Shown here: piece after piece, positions 17,729 through 26,540 of the stretch | Numbering within the stretch: position 1 is the first letter of the stretch | How the letters are laid out: each line of letters begins with the position of its first letter | Program-made: the position numbers and the translations under genes | Assembly (NCBI GenBank): GCA_017303795.1 | Contig: JAFLBR010000008.1 | Coordinates: forward strand, 124,001-188,000 | Direction: 5' to 3' | DNA length: 64,000 nucleotides | Source of the DNA: Cytophagales bacterium | GTDB taxonomy: Bacteria; Bacteroidota; Bacteroidia; Cytophagales; Cyclobacteriaceae | The notes under the pieces: model-generated | What the model saw: the letters and a program-made list of their open reading frames with translations, nothing else | Told to the model about the DNA's origin: nothing | The model's database searches: none

Positions 17729-19114
17729 TTATTGAATAATTTGTGTAATATCAGCGATTATCCGCTGCGCCAATTCAGCCGCTTTTTTCTCGTTTTGCGA
17801 TTCGGCATAGATGCGAATGATTGGCTCGGTATTACTCTTGCGCAAATGCACCCATTCCTTTTCTTTTTCAAAATCGATTTTTACACCATCTGTTGTGTTA
17901 ATGTTTTCGTGAGCGTATTTGACTTTTACTTTTTCAAGTACTTCGTCCACATTAATCTGAGGCGTGAGCTCAATTTTATTTTTAGAGATGAAGTAAGCCG
18001 GGTAACTTTTGCGTAGTTCAGAGGCTTTTAGTTTTGATTTAGCCAAATGACTTAGGAACAAAGCAATGCCCATCAGCGCATCGCGACCGTAATGAAAATC
18101 AGGAACGATTACGCCACCATTACCTTCGCCACCAATAACGGCCTTAACGGCCTTCATTTTGTTTACCACATTAACTTCGCCAACCGCTGCCGCTGAATAC
18201 TGGCCACCGGCAAGTTCTGTAACATCGCGCAGCGCACGCGTAGAGGATAAATTAGAAACAGTGTTTCCTTTTTTCTTTTTCAGGATGTAATCGGCCACAG
18301 CCACCAAGGTATATTCTTCACCAAACGGTTTACCATCTTCCTGAATTAATGCCAGGCGATCTACATCCGGATCAACCACAATACCGAGATGGCATTTCTC
18401 TTTTTTAACTACCGAGGTAATTTTTTTAAGATGCTCTGGCAAGGGTTCGGGATTGTGCGCAAACTTGCCATCGGGTTCGCAATACAACGGAACAATTTTT
18501 TTTACGCCCAACGCTTTCAACAACAATGGTACAGCAATACCTCCGGTTGAGTTTACGGCATCTACCGCAATTTTAAATTTTGCATTTTGAATAGCGCGTT
18601 TGTCAACCAGTTTGTGTTTTAAAATCAGGTTGATGTGTTTTTGAATGTAAGTATTGTTTTGCCTGTAACTACCCAGATGGGTAACAGGTGCAAAATCAAA
18701 ACTATCTTGTTGAGCAAGTTGCAGTACTTCGGCTCCATCTTCGGCTGAGATGAATTCACCTTTTTCGTTTAGCAGCTTAAGTGCATTCCATTGCACGGGG
18801 TTATGGCTGGCAGTAAGAATAATTCCGCCTCCGGCTTTTTCAATGGGTACAGCAATTTCAACCGTGGGCGTAGTGGATAACCCAAGATCAACCACGTTAA
18901 GTCCCAACCCTTGTAGGGTTGAGGAAACCAATTGGCTCACCATTTCCCCGGAAGGGCGGGCATCGCGCCCGATAATAATTTTTTTACCACCGCGGGCTTT
19001 TACCCACGTGCCAAAAGCAGCAGCAAATTTTACAACATCAACAGGAGTTAAGGCTTCGCCTGGTTTACCACCAATGGTACCGCGTATGCCTGAAATAGAT
19101 TTGATTAGGGTCAC
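17729..19114 (-). CDS. glmM: Phosphoglucosamine mutase
   Basis: Interconverts glucosamine-6-phosphate and glucosamine-1-phosphate for UDP-GlcNAc and cell-wall synthesis. The 461 residues match the Bacteroidota family. The phosphoserine loop is TASHNP (Ser103), the metal loop is DPDVDRLAL, the sugar loop is GEGNGGVI, and the phosphate loop near the C-terminus is RKSNTEPIIRIYAE. The start is a GTG at 19114, preceded by a -7 box about 22 bases upstream. A phosphomannomutase or phosphoglucomutase role is possible, because these enzymes share the fold. Confidence 0.85.
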   Translation of the reverse strand: MTLIKSISGIRGTIGGKPGEALTPVDVVKFAAAFGTWVKARGGKKIIIGRDARPSGEMVSQLVSSTLQGLGLNVVDLGLSTTPTVEIAVPIEKAGGGIILTASHNPVQWNALKLLNEKGEFISAEDGAEVLQLAQQDSFDFAPVTHLGSYRQNNTYIQKHINLILKHKLVDKRAIQNAKFKIAVDAVNSTGGIAVPLLLKALGVKKIVPLYCEPDGKFAHNPEPLPEHLKKITSVVKKEKCHLGIVVDPDVDRLALIQEDGKPFGEEYTLVAVADYILKKKKGNTVSNLSSTRALRDVTELAGGQYSAAAVGEVNVVNKMKAVKAVIGGEGNGGVIVPDFHYGRDALMGIALFLSHLAKSKLKASELRKSYPAYFISKNKIELTPQINVDEVLEKVKVKYAHENINTTDGVKIDFEKEKEWVHLRKSNTEPIIRIYAESQNEKKAAELAQRIIADITQIIQ

Positions 19115-19136
19115 AGAAATAGATTATATGTGCCCG

Positions 19137-19144
19137 CAAATTTA
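19137..19144 (-). promoter_or_regulatory. Candidate -7 box of glmM
   Basis: The minus strand reads TAAATTTG, an exact TAnnTTTG match, leaving a leader of about 15-18 bases before the GTG start. No good -33 element is visible. Confidence 0.4.
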
Positions 19145-19178
19145 AGAAACGAGAGTTGTAATTTAAGATACGAGAAGA

Positions 19179-19427
19179 CTAACCTTTCTTTCTTATCTCA
19201 GGCATCTCAGCAATCGTCTTGGCTTTCTCCGCTTCCGGATCACCACAGGCATCCCCTTCGCCAATTATTTTACCACAATAACCACAGGCAATACCCTCTT
19301 TAGCCAGAAACGGACTTTGTGTAGCACAGGTGCCTCTAAACTCGCCATTCTTTACAAACAATAACCGTACAGACATCAGAATGAAGAAGAGTGCAAAGAT
19401 TCCGAGTGTTAAAAGAAAGATAGCCAT
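19179..19427 (-). CDS. Small membrane protein with cysteine motif, NqrM-like
   Basis: The ATG at 19427 gives 82 residues; the open frame extends to 19481. One N-terminal membrane segment (AIFLLTLGIFALFFILMSV) is followed by FRGTC and ACGYCG. The layout of one helix, then a GxC, then a CxxC near 45 residues resembles NqrM (DUF539), which helps insert iron into Na+-translocating NADH:quinone reductase. The match is by pattern only, and the second glycine-rich segment of NqrM is not conserved. No nqr genes are in the window. Confidence 0.55.
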   Translation of the reverse strand: MAIFLLTLGIFALFFILMSVRLLFVKNGEFRGTCATQSPFLAKEGIACGYCGKIIGEGDACGDPEAEKAKTIAEMPEIRKKG

Positions 19428-19512
19428 ACCGCTGCGGTTTTGATTTAACGAATGCCGATTTTTGTTGCGGTAAAAATACAACAGTTAATTCGCATAGTTA
19501 AGTTTCATCTAT

Positions 19513-20328
19513 ATGAAAAAAAGTCCACTTTCAGCGCCCGATCCAAACCGTGAAGCCAAATTAAAAGCATTCGATCGCCTGTTAACGGTAATGGACGAAT
19601 TGCGTGAGAACTGCCCGTGGGATAAAAAACAGACACTGGAATCTCTACGCCATTTAACCATTGAAGAAACGTACGAACTATCGGATGCAATTCTGGAAGG
19701 TAATCTCACGGAAGTGAAGAAAGAATTGGGCGACTTAATGCTACACAATGTTTTTTATGCCCGCATAGCATCTGAACAAGGAGCATTTAGCGTAGCCGAT
19801 GTATTGAATGCAATATGTGATAAACTGATTGAACGGCATCCGCATGTGTATGGCGATACCGTTGCTAATGATGAAAAAACCGTAAAAGAAAATTGGGAGA
19901 AGATTAAACTGCGAACGGGTAATAATTCTGTATTAGAAGGCGTACCCAAAACATTGCCAGCCTTGGTAAAAGCCATTCGCATACAAGACAAAGCACGGGG
20001 TGTAGGTTTTGATTGGGAACGAAAAGAACAGGTATGGGAAAAAGTGGAGGAAGAGATGAGTGAATTTAAAAATGAATTTAACGTTGAATCAAATAATGCC
20101 ATTAACAAAGAAAAAGCTATGGCCGAATTTGGTGATCTTTTGTTTTCGTTGGTGAATTATGCGCGGTTTATCAATATCGATCCGGAAGAAGCTCTGGAAC
20201 GCACCAACAAAAAATTTATAAAACGTTTTCAATACCTGGAAATAGAATCGGCCAAAGATGGTAAGAAGATGGGCGAAATGACGCTTGCTGAAATGGATGA
20301 ATATTGGAACCGGGCGAAGTTGATTTAA
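19513..20328 (+). CDS. mazG: Nucleoside triphosphate pyrophosphohydrolase MazG
   Basis: Hydrolyses NTPs and dNTPs to monophosphates and PPi. The 271 residues contain two MazG domains. The first has CPWDKKQTLESLRHL and EETYELSDAI with the EExxE metal motif, followed by ELGDLMLH. The second has FDWERKEQVWEKVEEEMSEF and FGDLLFSLVNYAR. Length and the C-terminal EMDEYWNRAK match the E. coli-type protein. Its stop codon interlocks with the stop of the convergent AsmA-like gene within TTAA. Confidence 0.94.
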   Translation: MKKSPLSAPDPNREAKLKAFDRLLTVMDELRENCPWDKKQTLESLRHLTIEETYELSDAILEGNLTEVKKELGDLMLHNVFYARIASEQGAFSVADVLNAICDKLIERHPHVYGDTVANDEKTVKENWEKIKLRTGNNSVLEGVPKTLPALVKAIRIQDKARGVGFDWERKEQVWEKVEEEMSEFKNEFNVESNNAINKEKAMAEFGDLLFSLVNYARFINIDPEEALERTNKKFIKRFQYLEIESAKDGKKMGEMTLAEMDEYWNRAKLI

Positions 20329-22802
20329 TTATCAATCTCCCACTCAAACTCTTCTTCGGTAAGTTCCAGTTCTTTTTTCTTTTTCTGACCTTTCAGTTTA
20401 AAGGCATCTTTCAACTCCTGAACTTCTTTCTTTAAATCGCTGGAGATTTTTTTCTTTACTGCATCCTTGTCCAGACTGATTTCATACACATCGGTTGTTC
20501 CGGTAATCTTTAAGAAGATTTTTGCCTTACCACTGCCATCTTCTTCTATAGCACCAAAAGCTTCATCGGGATCAATTTTCTTTTTGTTGCGCAACGGAGC
20601 GGCTACCCGGTAGTCAATGTGTTGATCGAACGTATGCGTACCGCTAATCTGAATGGTGGTAACATTACTCTTCACTTCCATTTGGGGTAAGTAGATGGTT
20701 TGCTTTTCAATGTGAATTTCGTTTTTAAGATCGGCAAAGCGCAGTTTGCTAAGCCCTTCATCGTCTAAGTATTTGTTGAGCTTTTTCATGGGCTCAAAAT
20801 TATTCAACTCACCATTTTTAATTGTTGCACTGATGTCGGCAATTAATGTAGGTGCAATCAGGTTAAGTTTTTCGTTCAGGGTCATTTCAAGATCTACGTT
20901 TGCATAAGCGCGACCTTTCAAATGTTTATCTTGAATAAAAGTCTGATCGAAGTTTTCAAACACATAGAACACACTATCAACATGCAATCCATCAAGCTTA
21001 AAGGTTGAGATTACATCTATAGCCTTTGGATTTTTGGCATCTACAATTCCATTTAAGGTAAGAGAGCCGCCCATCGCGTTCATAGTAATGTTTCGCGAAA
21101 CCGCCACGTGATTTTTAACCAGCAGATCACCTTTAATGTTTGCTGGCTTGAAGCGCTTGTACTTCATCTTCTTTACATCACAATTAAAATTTAGCTGCAC
21201 ATCGGGCGAGATATGAAACTGATATTCGTTGGATTCTTCCTGCTCAAATCCAATAGAAAAGAGTTGATCGAGATCTAAGAAATCAGATTTAAGATCGGTT
21301 TCAATGCCGATGGGTTGATTTTCGAATAACAAAAACGTGATGATATTTTTAAAGAATCCGTTGAGTTGAAAATCGCTGTTCTCAAAATTTCCGCGCACAT
21401 TGCTTAACGCCAGATCGTTATTATTGAATTGCAGCGTACCGTTAATATCTTTAAAGTGAATGTTTTGTTTGCCATACGTAAAGTTCACATCGTTTAACGT
21501 AATGGCACCATTGGTTTTTACTTTCTGAGCAGTTGCTTTTTTCTTCAGGAGAGCTGTCTTTCCCTCAAACATAATATCCACATCAATTAATCCGGCCAGG
21601 TCTTTTACTTCCGGTATCGGATAAAAACTATTAATGGAAGCTGCATCTAATTCACCTTTAAAATCAAGTGCGATGTAAGGATCATTAAACTGACTGATGC
21701 CAAGGTTTCCAGTAAACGTTTTACCATTCAGCTCACCTTCCATGTTTTTGAGAAACAATCGGGCATCGCTGAAATCGGTAAGCGATGGACTGGCAAATGA
21801 GCCATTGAGATTAGCTTTTGAAATACGCGATTGATAATCGGGATGGTAGAGTGTAGCGCCCTTGCATCCAAACGATGCTGAGATAAACGGACTCTTTCTG
21901 TCGCTGATTTCGCCTTTTAACGAGAGGTTAAAAAACACATCGCCATCGCTGCGGTATTGTCTCAGCTTTTTGCTGGTTTCATCGGGCAATAATGAAAGCA
22001 GGGTTTGGATATCTGTATCTTTTCCGGCTGCAGTCAGGTCGATCAGATTTTTATCCTTAAAGGTATAGTTGCCTCCAATTTCAAATTTGGACCGCGCAAT
22101 TTTTAAAACAGACGAGTTGAAGTCCACAATCTTTTTATCGTCATCGTAATCAACCTGCGCATCAATTTCAAAAGTTTTGTTGGTTAGAAATTTAGTGTTG
22201 CCCAAGCCAATCTGTTCGGTAATCACATCGCCTTTGGCGGTTATACTGTACAAGTCGCCCGTAACCACAATGGAAGCTGTAAGCTTTTCGCTGTTAAACA
22301 CATGGTGTTGGTCAGCCTGTTGATCGAGGTAACTCACAATGGTATTATTCAATCGCACATTGCGCAGATCGAATTGAACGACACCGGTTCCTTCGCCTTG
22401 TGTTTCTTTAAGAATAATGTAATTGGCTTTACCGGCTGCATTAATGCGTAGGTTGGTTTCACTGCCGGTAATCGATAATCCGCGGATAGAATAGTTGCCC
22501 TTCCAAAGTTGAACAGGACTTAGCGTAAAAGCCATGCGTTGGGCCGTTAATAGCGGGTAAACACCGGGGTGGCTGTCTTCTACATATACATCGGTAAGTA
22601 CAATGGCCAGGTTGGGGAAGTCATCAAACATCGACACATCTATCTTGCCGATTTTTACCGGGGTGTTCAGGTGTTTGTTGGCTTCGGTAACAAACCGCTG
22701 AATGATCTTGTCTTTAAACAGAAACACAGAGATAACCACACTGGCAAAAAGTATCGCCAGCACAACTGCGGTGTAAATCAGGATTTTCTTAAGCCGCTTC
22801 AA
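20325..22802 (-). CDS. AsmA-family envelope protein
   Basis: An 825-residue protein with one N-terminal membrane helix (ILIYTAVVLAILFASVVIS, about 7-25), followed by a long beta-rich periplasmic repeat region typical of AsmA/TamB-like bridge proteins. Its C-terminal section (about 640-760) has the AsmA_2-like motif KGRAYANVDLEMTLNEKL. It ends in a lysine- and glutamate-rich tail. AsmA-like proteins are implicated in lipid transport to the outer membrane. It is alone on its strand, with a -7 box about 24 bases upstream. The function is inferred from the family. Confidence 0.85.
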   Translation of the reverse strand: MKRLKKILIYTAVVLAILFASVVISVFLFKDKIIQRFVTEANKHLNTPVKIGKIDVSMFDDFPNLAIVLTDVYVEDSHPGVYPLLTAQRMAFTLSPVQLWKGNYSIRGLSITGSETNLRINAAGKANYIILKETQGEGTGVVQFDLRNVRLNNTIVSYLDQQADQHHVFNSEKLTASIVVTGDLYSITAKGDVITEQIGLGNTKFLTNKTFEIDAQVDYDDDKKIVDFNSSVLKIARSKFEIGGNYTFKDKNLIDLTAAGKDTDIQTLLSLLPDETSKKLRQYRSDGDVFFNLSLKGEISDRKSPFISASFGCKGATLYHPDYQSRISKANLNGSFASPSLTDFSDARLFLKNMEGELNGKTFTGNLGISQFNDPYIALDFKGELDAASINSFYPIPEVKDLAGLIDVDIMFEGKTALLKKKATAQKVKTNGAITLNDVNFTYGKQNIHFKDINGTLQFNNNDLALSNVRGNFENSDFQLNGFFKNIITFLLFENQPIGIETDLKSDFLDLDQLFSIGFEQEESNEYQFHISPDVQLNFNCDVKKMKYKRFKPANIKGDLLVKNHVAVSRNITMNAMGGSLTLNGIVDAKNPKAIDVISTFKLDGLHVDSVFYVFENFDQTFIQDKHLKGRAYANVDLEMTLNEKLNLIAPTLIADISATIKNGELNNFEPMKKLNKYLDDEGLSKLRFADLKNEIHIEKQTIYLPQMEVKSNVTTIQISGTHTFDQHIDYRVAAPLRNKKKIDPDEAFGAIEEDGSGKAKIFLKITGTTDVYEISLDKDAVKKKISSDLKKEVQELKDAFKLKGQKKKKELELTEEEFEWEIDN

Positions 22803-22825
22803 TGAAAGTTTAAAAAATGGTTAGG

Positions 22826-22833
22826 CAAAGGTA
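22826..22833 (-). promoter_or_regulatory. Candidate -7 box of the AsmA-like gene
   Basis: The minus strand reads TACCTTTG, an exact TAnnTTTG match, 24 bases before the ATG at 22802. A TTG is present 17 bases upstream of it, two short of the usual spacer. Confidence 0.45.
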
Positions 22834-22874
22834 CGATGCAAGAATTAAACCAACGTAATGCCATATGGTAAACG

Positions 22875-22901
22875 AAAAAGCCTCAGAAAAATTCTGAGGC
22901 T
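22875..22901 (-). terminator. Terminator downstream of the tRNA relic
   Basis: Arms AGCCTCAGAA (22879-22888) and TTCTGAGGCT (22892-22901) pair perfectly. On the minus strand the hairpin is followed by TTTTT (22875-22879). Confidence 0.85.
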
Positions 22902-22909
22902 TACAGTGT

Positions 22910-23183
<274 letters not shown>

Positions 23184-23192
23184 CAGTAAAAC

Positions 23193-23222
23193 AAAAAAAC
23201 CTTGACTTATGCCAAGGTTTTT
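23193..23222 (-). terminator. Terminator of tRNA-Val
   Basis: Arms AAACCTTG (23197-23204) and CAAGGTTT (23213-23220), read on the minus strand, are followed by a T-run. The hairpin starts a few bases after the tRNA 3' end. Confidence 0.85.
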
Positions 23223-23226
23223 AAAG

Positions 23227-23301
23227 TGGGAGCTGAGGGGTTCGAACCCCCGACCCTCTGCTTGTAAGGCAGATGCTCTGAACCAGCTGAGCTAAGCTCC
23301 C
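23227..23301 (-). tRNA. tRNA-Val (anticodon TAC)
   Basis: The minus strand folds as a complete cloverleaf: acceptor GGGAGCT/AGCTCCC, a D-arm with GCTC/GAGC, anticodon stem TCTGC/GCAGA with loop CTTACAA, a 5-base variable loop and a T-arm with TTCGAAC. The discriminator is A, and CCA is not encoded. It has its own promoter and terminator. Confidence 0.96.
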
Positions 23302-23316
23302 TATTTTTAAGGACTG

Positions 23317-23346
23317 CAAAGGTAAAAGAGAATTCTATTTGTGCAA
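23317..23346 (-). promoter_or_regulatory. Promoter of tRNA-Val
   Basis: On the minus strand TTG (23346-23344, preceded by T's), a 19-base spacer, then TACCTTTG (23324-23317) match the Bacteroidota consensus exactly. Transcription would start near 23310, about 9 bases before the tRNA. Confidence 0.8.
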
Positions 23347-23350
23347 AAAA

Positions 23351-23956
23351 TTATTTCCAATAATCATATTGCATATACCGCGCGGTTTCAAGGGCTACTT
23401 CCGGCCCCTGTAGTTTAGCCACCACATAAAAAGCCATGTCAATACCCGCAGAAACTCCGGCTGAAAGAATCACTTTACCATTGTCCACATAACGTTGATC
23501 GGCAAGCACTTTGGTGGTGGGCGATAGTTGTTTCAACGCATCAACAGCCATAAAATGCGTGGTGGCCTTCAGGCCATTCAGCAAACCGGCCTTAGCCATT
23601 ATCAATGCACCCGTGCAAACCGAAAGTGCCAGTTCGGCTTGTGCATATTGCTGCTTAACCCAATCCAACATTCTGGGGTTGTCCATTTCCCTGCGCGAAC
23701 CAAACGGCCGCCCATCAGCATAATAGCCACCGCCTCCGGGCACCAGAAAAATGTCGGCTGCGGGAGCATTGTCAAACAAATAAGTAGGTTTAACAACCAG
23801 ATTGTTGCGGGCCGTAATGGTTTCTTTTTCCGCTACGGTAAATACTTCATAAGGCTCGCCAAGGTTTCTTTTTCCGGTAACGGAAAAGACTTCAAAGGGC
23901 CCGGCAAAATCCAGCACCTCCACTTCATCAAACAAGGCAATAGCAATTTTCTTCAT
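23351..23956 (-). CDS. DJ-1/PfpI-family protein
   Basis: A 201-residue class I glutamine amidotransferase-like protein. The nucleophile elbow is LSVCTGALIMAKAGLL with Cys114. The family start (IALFDEVEVLDFAGPFEVF) and the GLKATTHF segment are typical of the isonitrile-hydratase/ThiJ subgroup. Members include chaperone or deglycase proteins, hydratases and regulators; the last have a C-terminal AraC domain, which is absent here. Substrate is unknown. A -7-like TAACTTTG lies about 25 bases upstream of the start. Confidence 0.88.
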   Translation of the reverse strand: MKKIAIALFDEVEVLDFAGPFEVFSVTGKRNLGEPYEVFTVAEKETITARNNLVVKPTYLFDNAPAADIFLVPGGGGYYADGRPFGSRREMDNPRMLDWVKQQYAQAELALSVCTGALIMAKAGLLNGLKATTHFMAVDALKQLSPTTKVLADQRYVDNGKVILSAGVSAGIDMAFYVVAKLQGPEVALETARYMQYDYWK

Positions 23957-24061
23957 GAAGGATTAGATAAGAGTAGAACAAAGTTAACATCTGCGATGAC
24001 AAAGTATTTTTGAGATGCTTCCAGTATTGGTAACTTGTGTTGAATCAAAGTTTAAAAGTCC

Positions 24062-24421
24062 ATGAAAAAGTTATTACTTCTCTTTACAATGATTTTAACC
24101 GGACTGTTGGCACACGCACAAACCGATAGTTTATTTATTGTAACCTATACCACGGGTTCAGCGTGGGATGTTGCCAAACAACCGCAGGAGCAATCGTGGT
24201 TTAAAGAACACTCGGCCAACTTATCAAAGTTGCGAAAAGATGGAAAAATTAAAGCCGGTGCGCGTTATGCTGATAAAGGAATTATTGTGATAGCCGCTAA
24301 GACAATCGCTTCCGCTAAAGAACTCATTTTTGCCGATGCGGCAGTAGTGAATAAACTTTTTGTAGCGGATGTACAGAAGCTGAATGTTTTTTATGAAGGC
24401 TGTCTGGAGCGACCGAAATGA
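24062..24421 (+). CDS. Secreted YciI-related protein
   Basis: 119 residues with a signal peptide (MKKLLLLFTMILTGLLAHAQ). A small alpha/beta domain follows, including QSWFKEHSANLSKLRKDGKI and GIIVIAAKTIASAKELI. The pattern of a histidine after an aromatic (KEHSANL) and a helix-strand layout resembles YciI-like dimeric ferredoxin-fold proteins. Export from the cytoplasm is unusual for that family, but it occurs in Bacteroidota. The next gene begins 15 bases after its stop on the same strand, so they are probably cotranscribed. Function is unknown. Confidence 0.65.
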   Translation: MKKLLLLFTMILTGLLAHAQTDSLFIVTYTTGSAWDVAKQPQEQSWFKEHSANLSKLRKDGKIKAGARYADKGIIVIAAKTIASAKELIFADAAVVNKLFVADVQKLNVFYEGCLERPK

Positions 24422-24436
24422 TGTTTATTTTGCAAC

Positions 24437-25246
24437 ATGAGTATTGAAAAGAAAATTGAAGTAAGTGGAGTTGAGATCAGTTATCAGGAAGCGGGTTTAG
24501 CTAATGCGTTGCCAATAGTTTTTATTCATGGGTTTCCATTTAATAAAGCGATGTGGGCTGGCCAGTTGGCGGCATTTAAAAATAAGTATAGACCCATAGC
24601 GTACGATGTGCGCGGACATGGGCAGTCAGATGCAGGTACTGATGGTTTTAGTATGGATCTTTTTGCGAATGATCTACTGACATTTTTAGATACATTGAAG
24701 ATTGAGAAAGCTGTTGTATGCGGACTCTCTATGGGTGGTTACATCGCGCTTAACGCGATTCAAAAACAACCTAAGCGTTTTGCAGCACTTATCTTAACCG
24801 ATACCCAATGCGGTGCCGACACACCCGAGGGCAAAGAGAAACGCATGAAGACGATTTCCTTTATACAAAAAAATGGGTTGGATGTGTATGCCGATGAATC
24901 ATTAAAGAATCTGTTCGCACCAGCATCCATTCAATCCCGAAAGGAAGTTGTAAAGTTTATTCATCAAACTATTCTGGATACACCTGCAGAAGTTATATGC
25001 AGAACGTTACAAGCACTAGCCGATCGCACCGAAACCTGTTCGTATTTACCCAAGATTAAAACTCCGGTTTGTGTAATTGTAGGAAAAGAAGATAAGGTCA
25101 CGCCACCGGCTGTGGCACAAAAAATGGCTGCCGCTATTTCAGGTGCAGCGTTGATTGAAATTGAAAATGCGGGTCACCTTACAAATCTGGAAACACCGGA
25201 AGAGTTTAATAAACAAGTGTTGAAATTTTTAGAGCAGATAAATTAA
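24437..25246 (+). CDS. Alpha/beta-fold hydrolase
   Basis: A 269-residue cytoplasmic serine hydrolase. The oxyanion loop is HGFPFNKAMW, and the nucleophile is Ser98 in CGLSMGGY. The acid is probably Asp near 217 in GKEDKVTPP, and the base is His247 in ENAGHLTNLETPEEF. The overall layout is like 3-oxoadipate enol-lactonase and other 2-hydroxymuconate-type hydrolases, but no aromatic pathway genes are next to it, so the substrate is left open. It ends 7 bases from the convergent SDR gene. Confidence 0.9.
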   Translation: MSIEKKIEVSGVEISYQEAGLANALPIVFIHGFPFNKAMWAGQLAAFKNKYRPIAYDVRGHGQSDAGTDGFSMDLFANDLLTFLDTLKIEKAVVCGLSMGGYIALNAIQKQPKRFAALILTDTQCGADTPEGKEKRMKTISFIQKNGLDVYADESLKNLFAPASIQSRKEVVKFIHQTILDTPAEVICRTLQALADRTETCSYLPKIKTPVCVIVGKEDKVTPPAVAQKMAAAISGAALIEIENAGHLTNLETPEEFNKQVLKFLEQIN

Positions 25247-25252
25247 TAGTAG

Positions 25253-26011
25253 TCAATAAGGCGAAGGACTTACACTCGTCCAGCCGCCATCTACAATTAA
25301 TGTTTGCCCGGTAATATGTCCGGCTTCCGGTGAAACCAAAAACAAAACTGCCGAAGCAATGTCGGTTGTAGTGGCTGGTTTACGCATTGGCGTTATGCGT
25401 GACCATGTGTTTTCATAATCCGGATCGCTTTTGGTGCGTTCAGTAGCCGTAGCTCCGGGCGCAATGGCATTTACGGTAATCCCGTAAGGCGATAATTCAA
25501 GCACAAGATTTTTCGCCAGCATTTCTAACGCAGCTTTGCTCATACCGTAAGCAGCCAGATTTTTATGTGCCTGATGTCCGGTTACTGACGACATGAATAA
25601 AATACGCCCACTATGCTTTTGATCGCGCATGTGTTTGGCTGCTTGTTGCGCCAGAAAAAAACTTCCGCCCAAATTCAAACGCATTACTTTATAAAAGTCA
25701 TCGGGTGTGTATTCAAAAAAATCGCCAAACAAAGTGATGCCTGCATTGGCAACTATAATATCAATCTTGCCAAATGTTTGAATTGTTTTGGCTACTAATC
25801 TTTCGATGAAAGCAACATCGCCACAATCTCCGGCTATAGCTTTGCAACTTCCTTTCTCTTGCCGGATTTTATGCGCAGCTTCTTCCGCAAGCGCAACTTC
25901 AATATCGTTTAACACCACAAGTGCACCTTCGGCTGCAAGTCTGCGGCATATTTCGAGCCCAATACCTTGCCCGGCACCGGTAACTATTGCTACATAGTTT
26001 TTGAATCGCAT
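25253..26011 (-). CDS. Short-chain dehydrogenase/reductase
   Basis: A 252-residue classical SDR. The cofactor loop is TGAGQGIG (11-18), and NAG (89-91) follows. The catalytic triad is Ser142, Tyr155 and Lys159 (SSVTGH and YGMSK), and the C-terminal GHITGQTLIVDGGW is typical of 3-oxoacyl-ACP reductase-like members. The substrate is not predictable. It is the last of three same-strand genes (ClC, YdeI-like, SDR) with gaps of 8 and 23 bases, which may form one operon without an obvious common pathway. Confidence 0.9.
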   Translation of the reverse strand: MRFKNYVAIVTGAGQGIGLEICRRLAAEGALVVLNDIEVALAEEAAHKIRQEKGSCKAIAGDCGDVAFIERLVAKTIQTFGKIDIIVANAGITLFGDFFEYTPDDFYKVMRLNLGGSFFLAQQAAKHMRDQKHSGRILFMSSVTGHQAHKNLAAYGMSKAALEMLAKNLVLELSPYGITVNAIAPGATATERTKSDPDYENTWSRITPMRKPATTTDIASAVLFLVSPEAGHITGQTLIVDGGWTSVSPSPY

Positions 26012-26034
26012 GTTGATAAAATTATAAACTCAAT

Positions 26035-26532
26035 CTACAAGATAGTATTCTTATACGTTTCCATCAGCTCCATGTAGTTTTGTTTTTTAGCCAATGAATT
26101 TATAACAGCCACAAGGCGTCTGGTTTTGGTTTGTGCTGATTTTGCACTTTCAATCCACGTGCTGTAATAATATTGCATGTATGGACTCAGGGTCTTGAAA
26201 AATTCTGAAGCCTCCGGGTCTTCCTTCAGGCATTGCAGCAGATCGCGCGAGAGTTTTGGTTTACTCTCATCTACCTCCATGGCCACCATAATTTTATCAC
26301 CTGCTTTTTTACCTGTGCCTTTGCGCATGGCCGCATTAACAGGAAGAAAGTGCGATTCATTACCAAATGGAAGCAGAGATGTATGCTTAAAAGCAAAACC
26401 ATCTAAGGTTCCCTTTACCCGAAATGCTTTCTTGCCCGGTTTTAATTTTTTTGCTTGCGCAGCAGGCACAATCAGGTAAGTCCACCCACCGGGTTTATTT
26501 TGTTTCTGAAGTTTGGTTGTAAACCGAATCAC
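26035..26532 (-). CDS. DUF1905 / YdeI-OmpD-associated protein
   Basis: A 165-residue protein in two parts. An N-terminal small beta-barrel DUF1905 domain (about 1-85) carries GGWTYLIVPA, GTLDGFAFKHTSLLPFG and GDKIMVAMEVD. A C-terminal bacteriocin-protection (YdeI-like) helical segment (about 95-165) has LSPYMQYYYSTWIESAKSAQTKTRRL. Fusions of these two domains are widespread and have no established activity. The gene lies 8 bases after the chloride channel gene. Confidence 0.85.
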   Translation of the reverse strand: MIRFTTKLQKQNKPGGWTYLIVPAAQAKKLKPGKKAFRVKGTLDGFAFKHTSLLPFGNESHFLPVNAAMRKGTGKKAGDKIMVAMEVDESKPKLSRDLLQCLKEDPEASEFFKTLSPYMQYYYSTWIESAKSAQTKTRRLVAVINSLAKKQNYMELMETYKNTIL

Positions 26533-26540
26533 AAATCAAG

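Noticed and set aside
23528-24013. 161-residue frame opposite the DJ-1 gene
   Set aside because: A shadow frame of the conserved DJ-1 gene, without recognisable motif.
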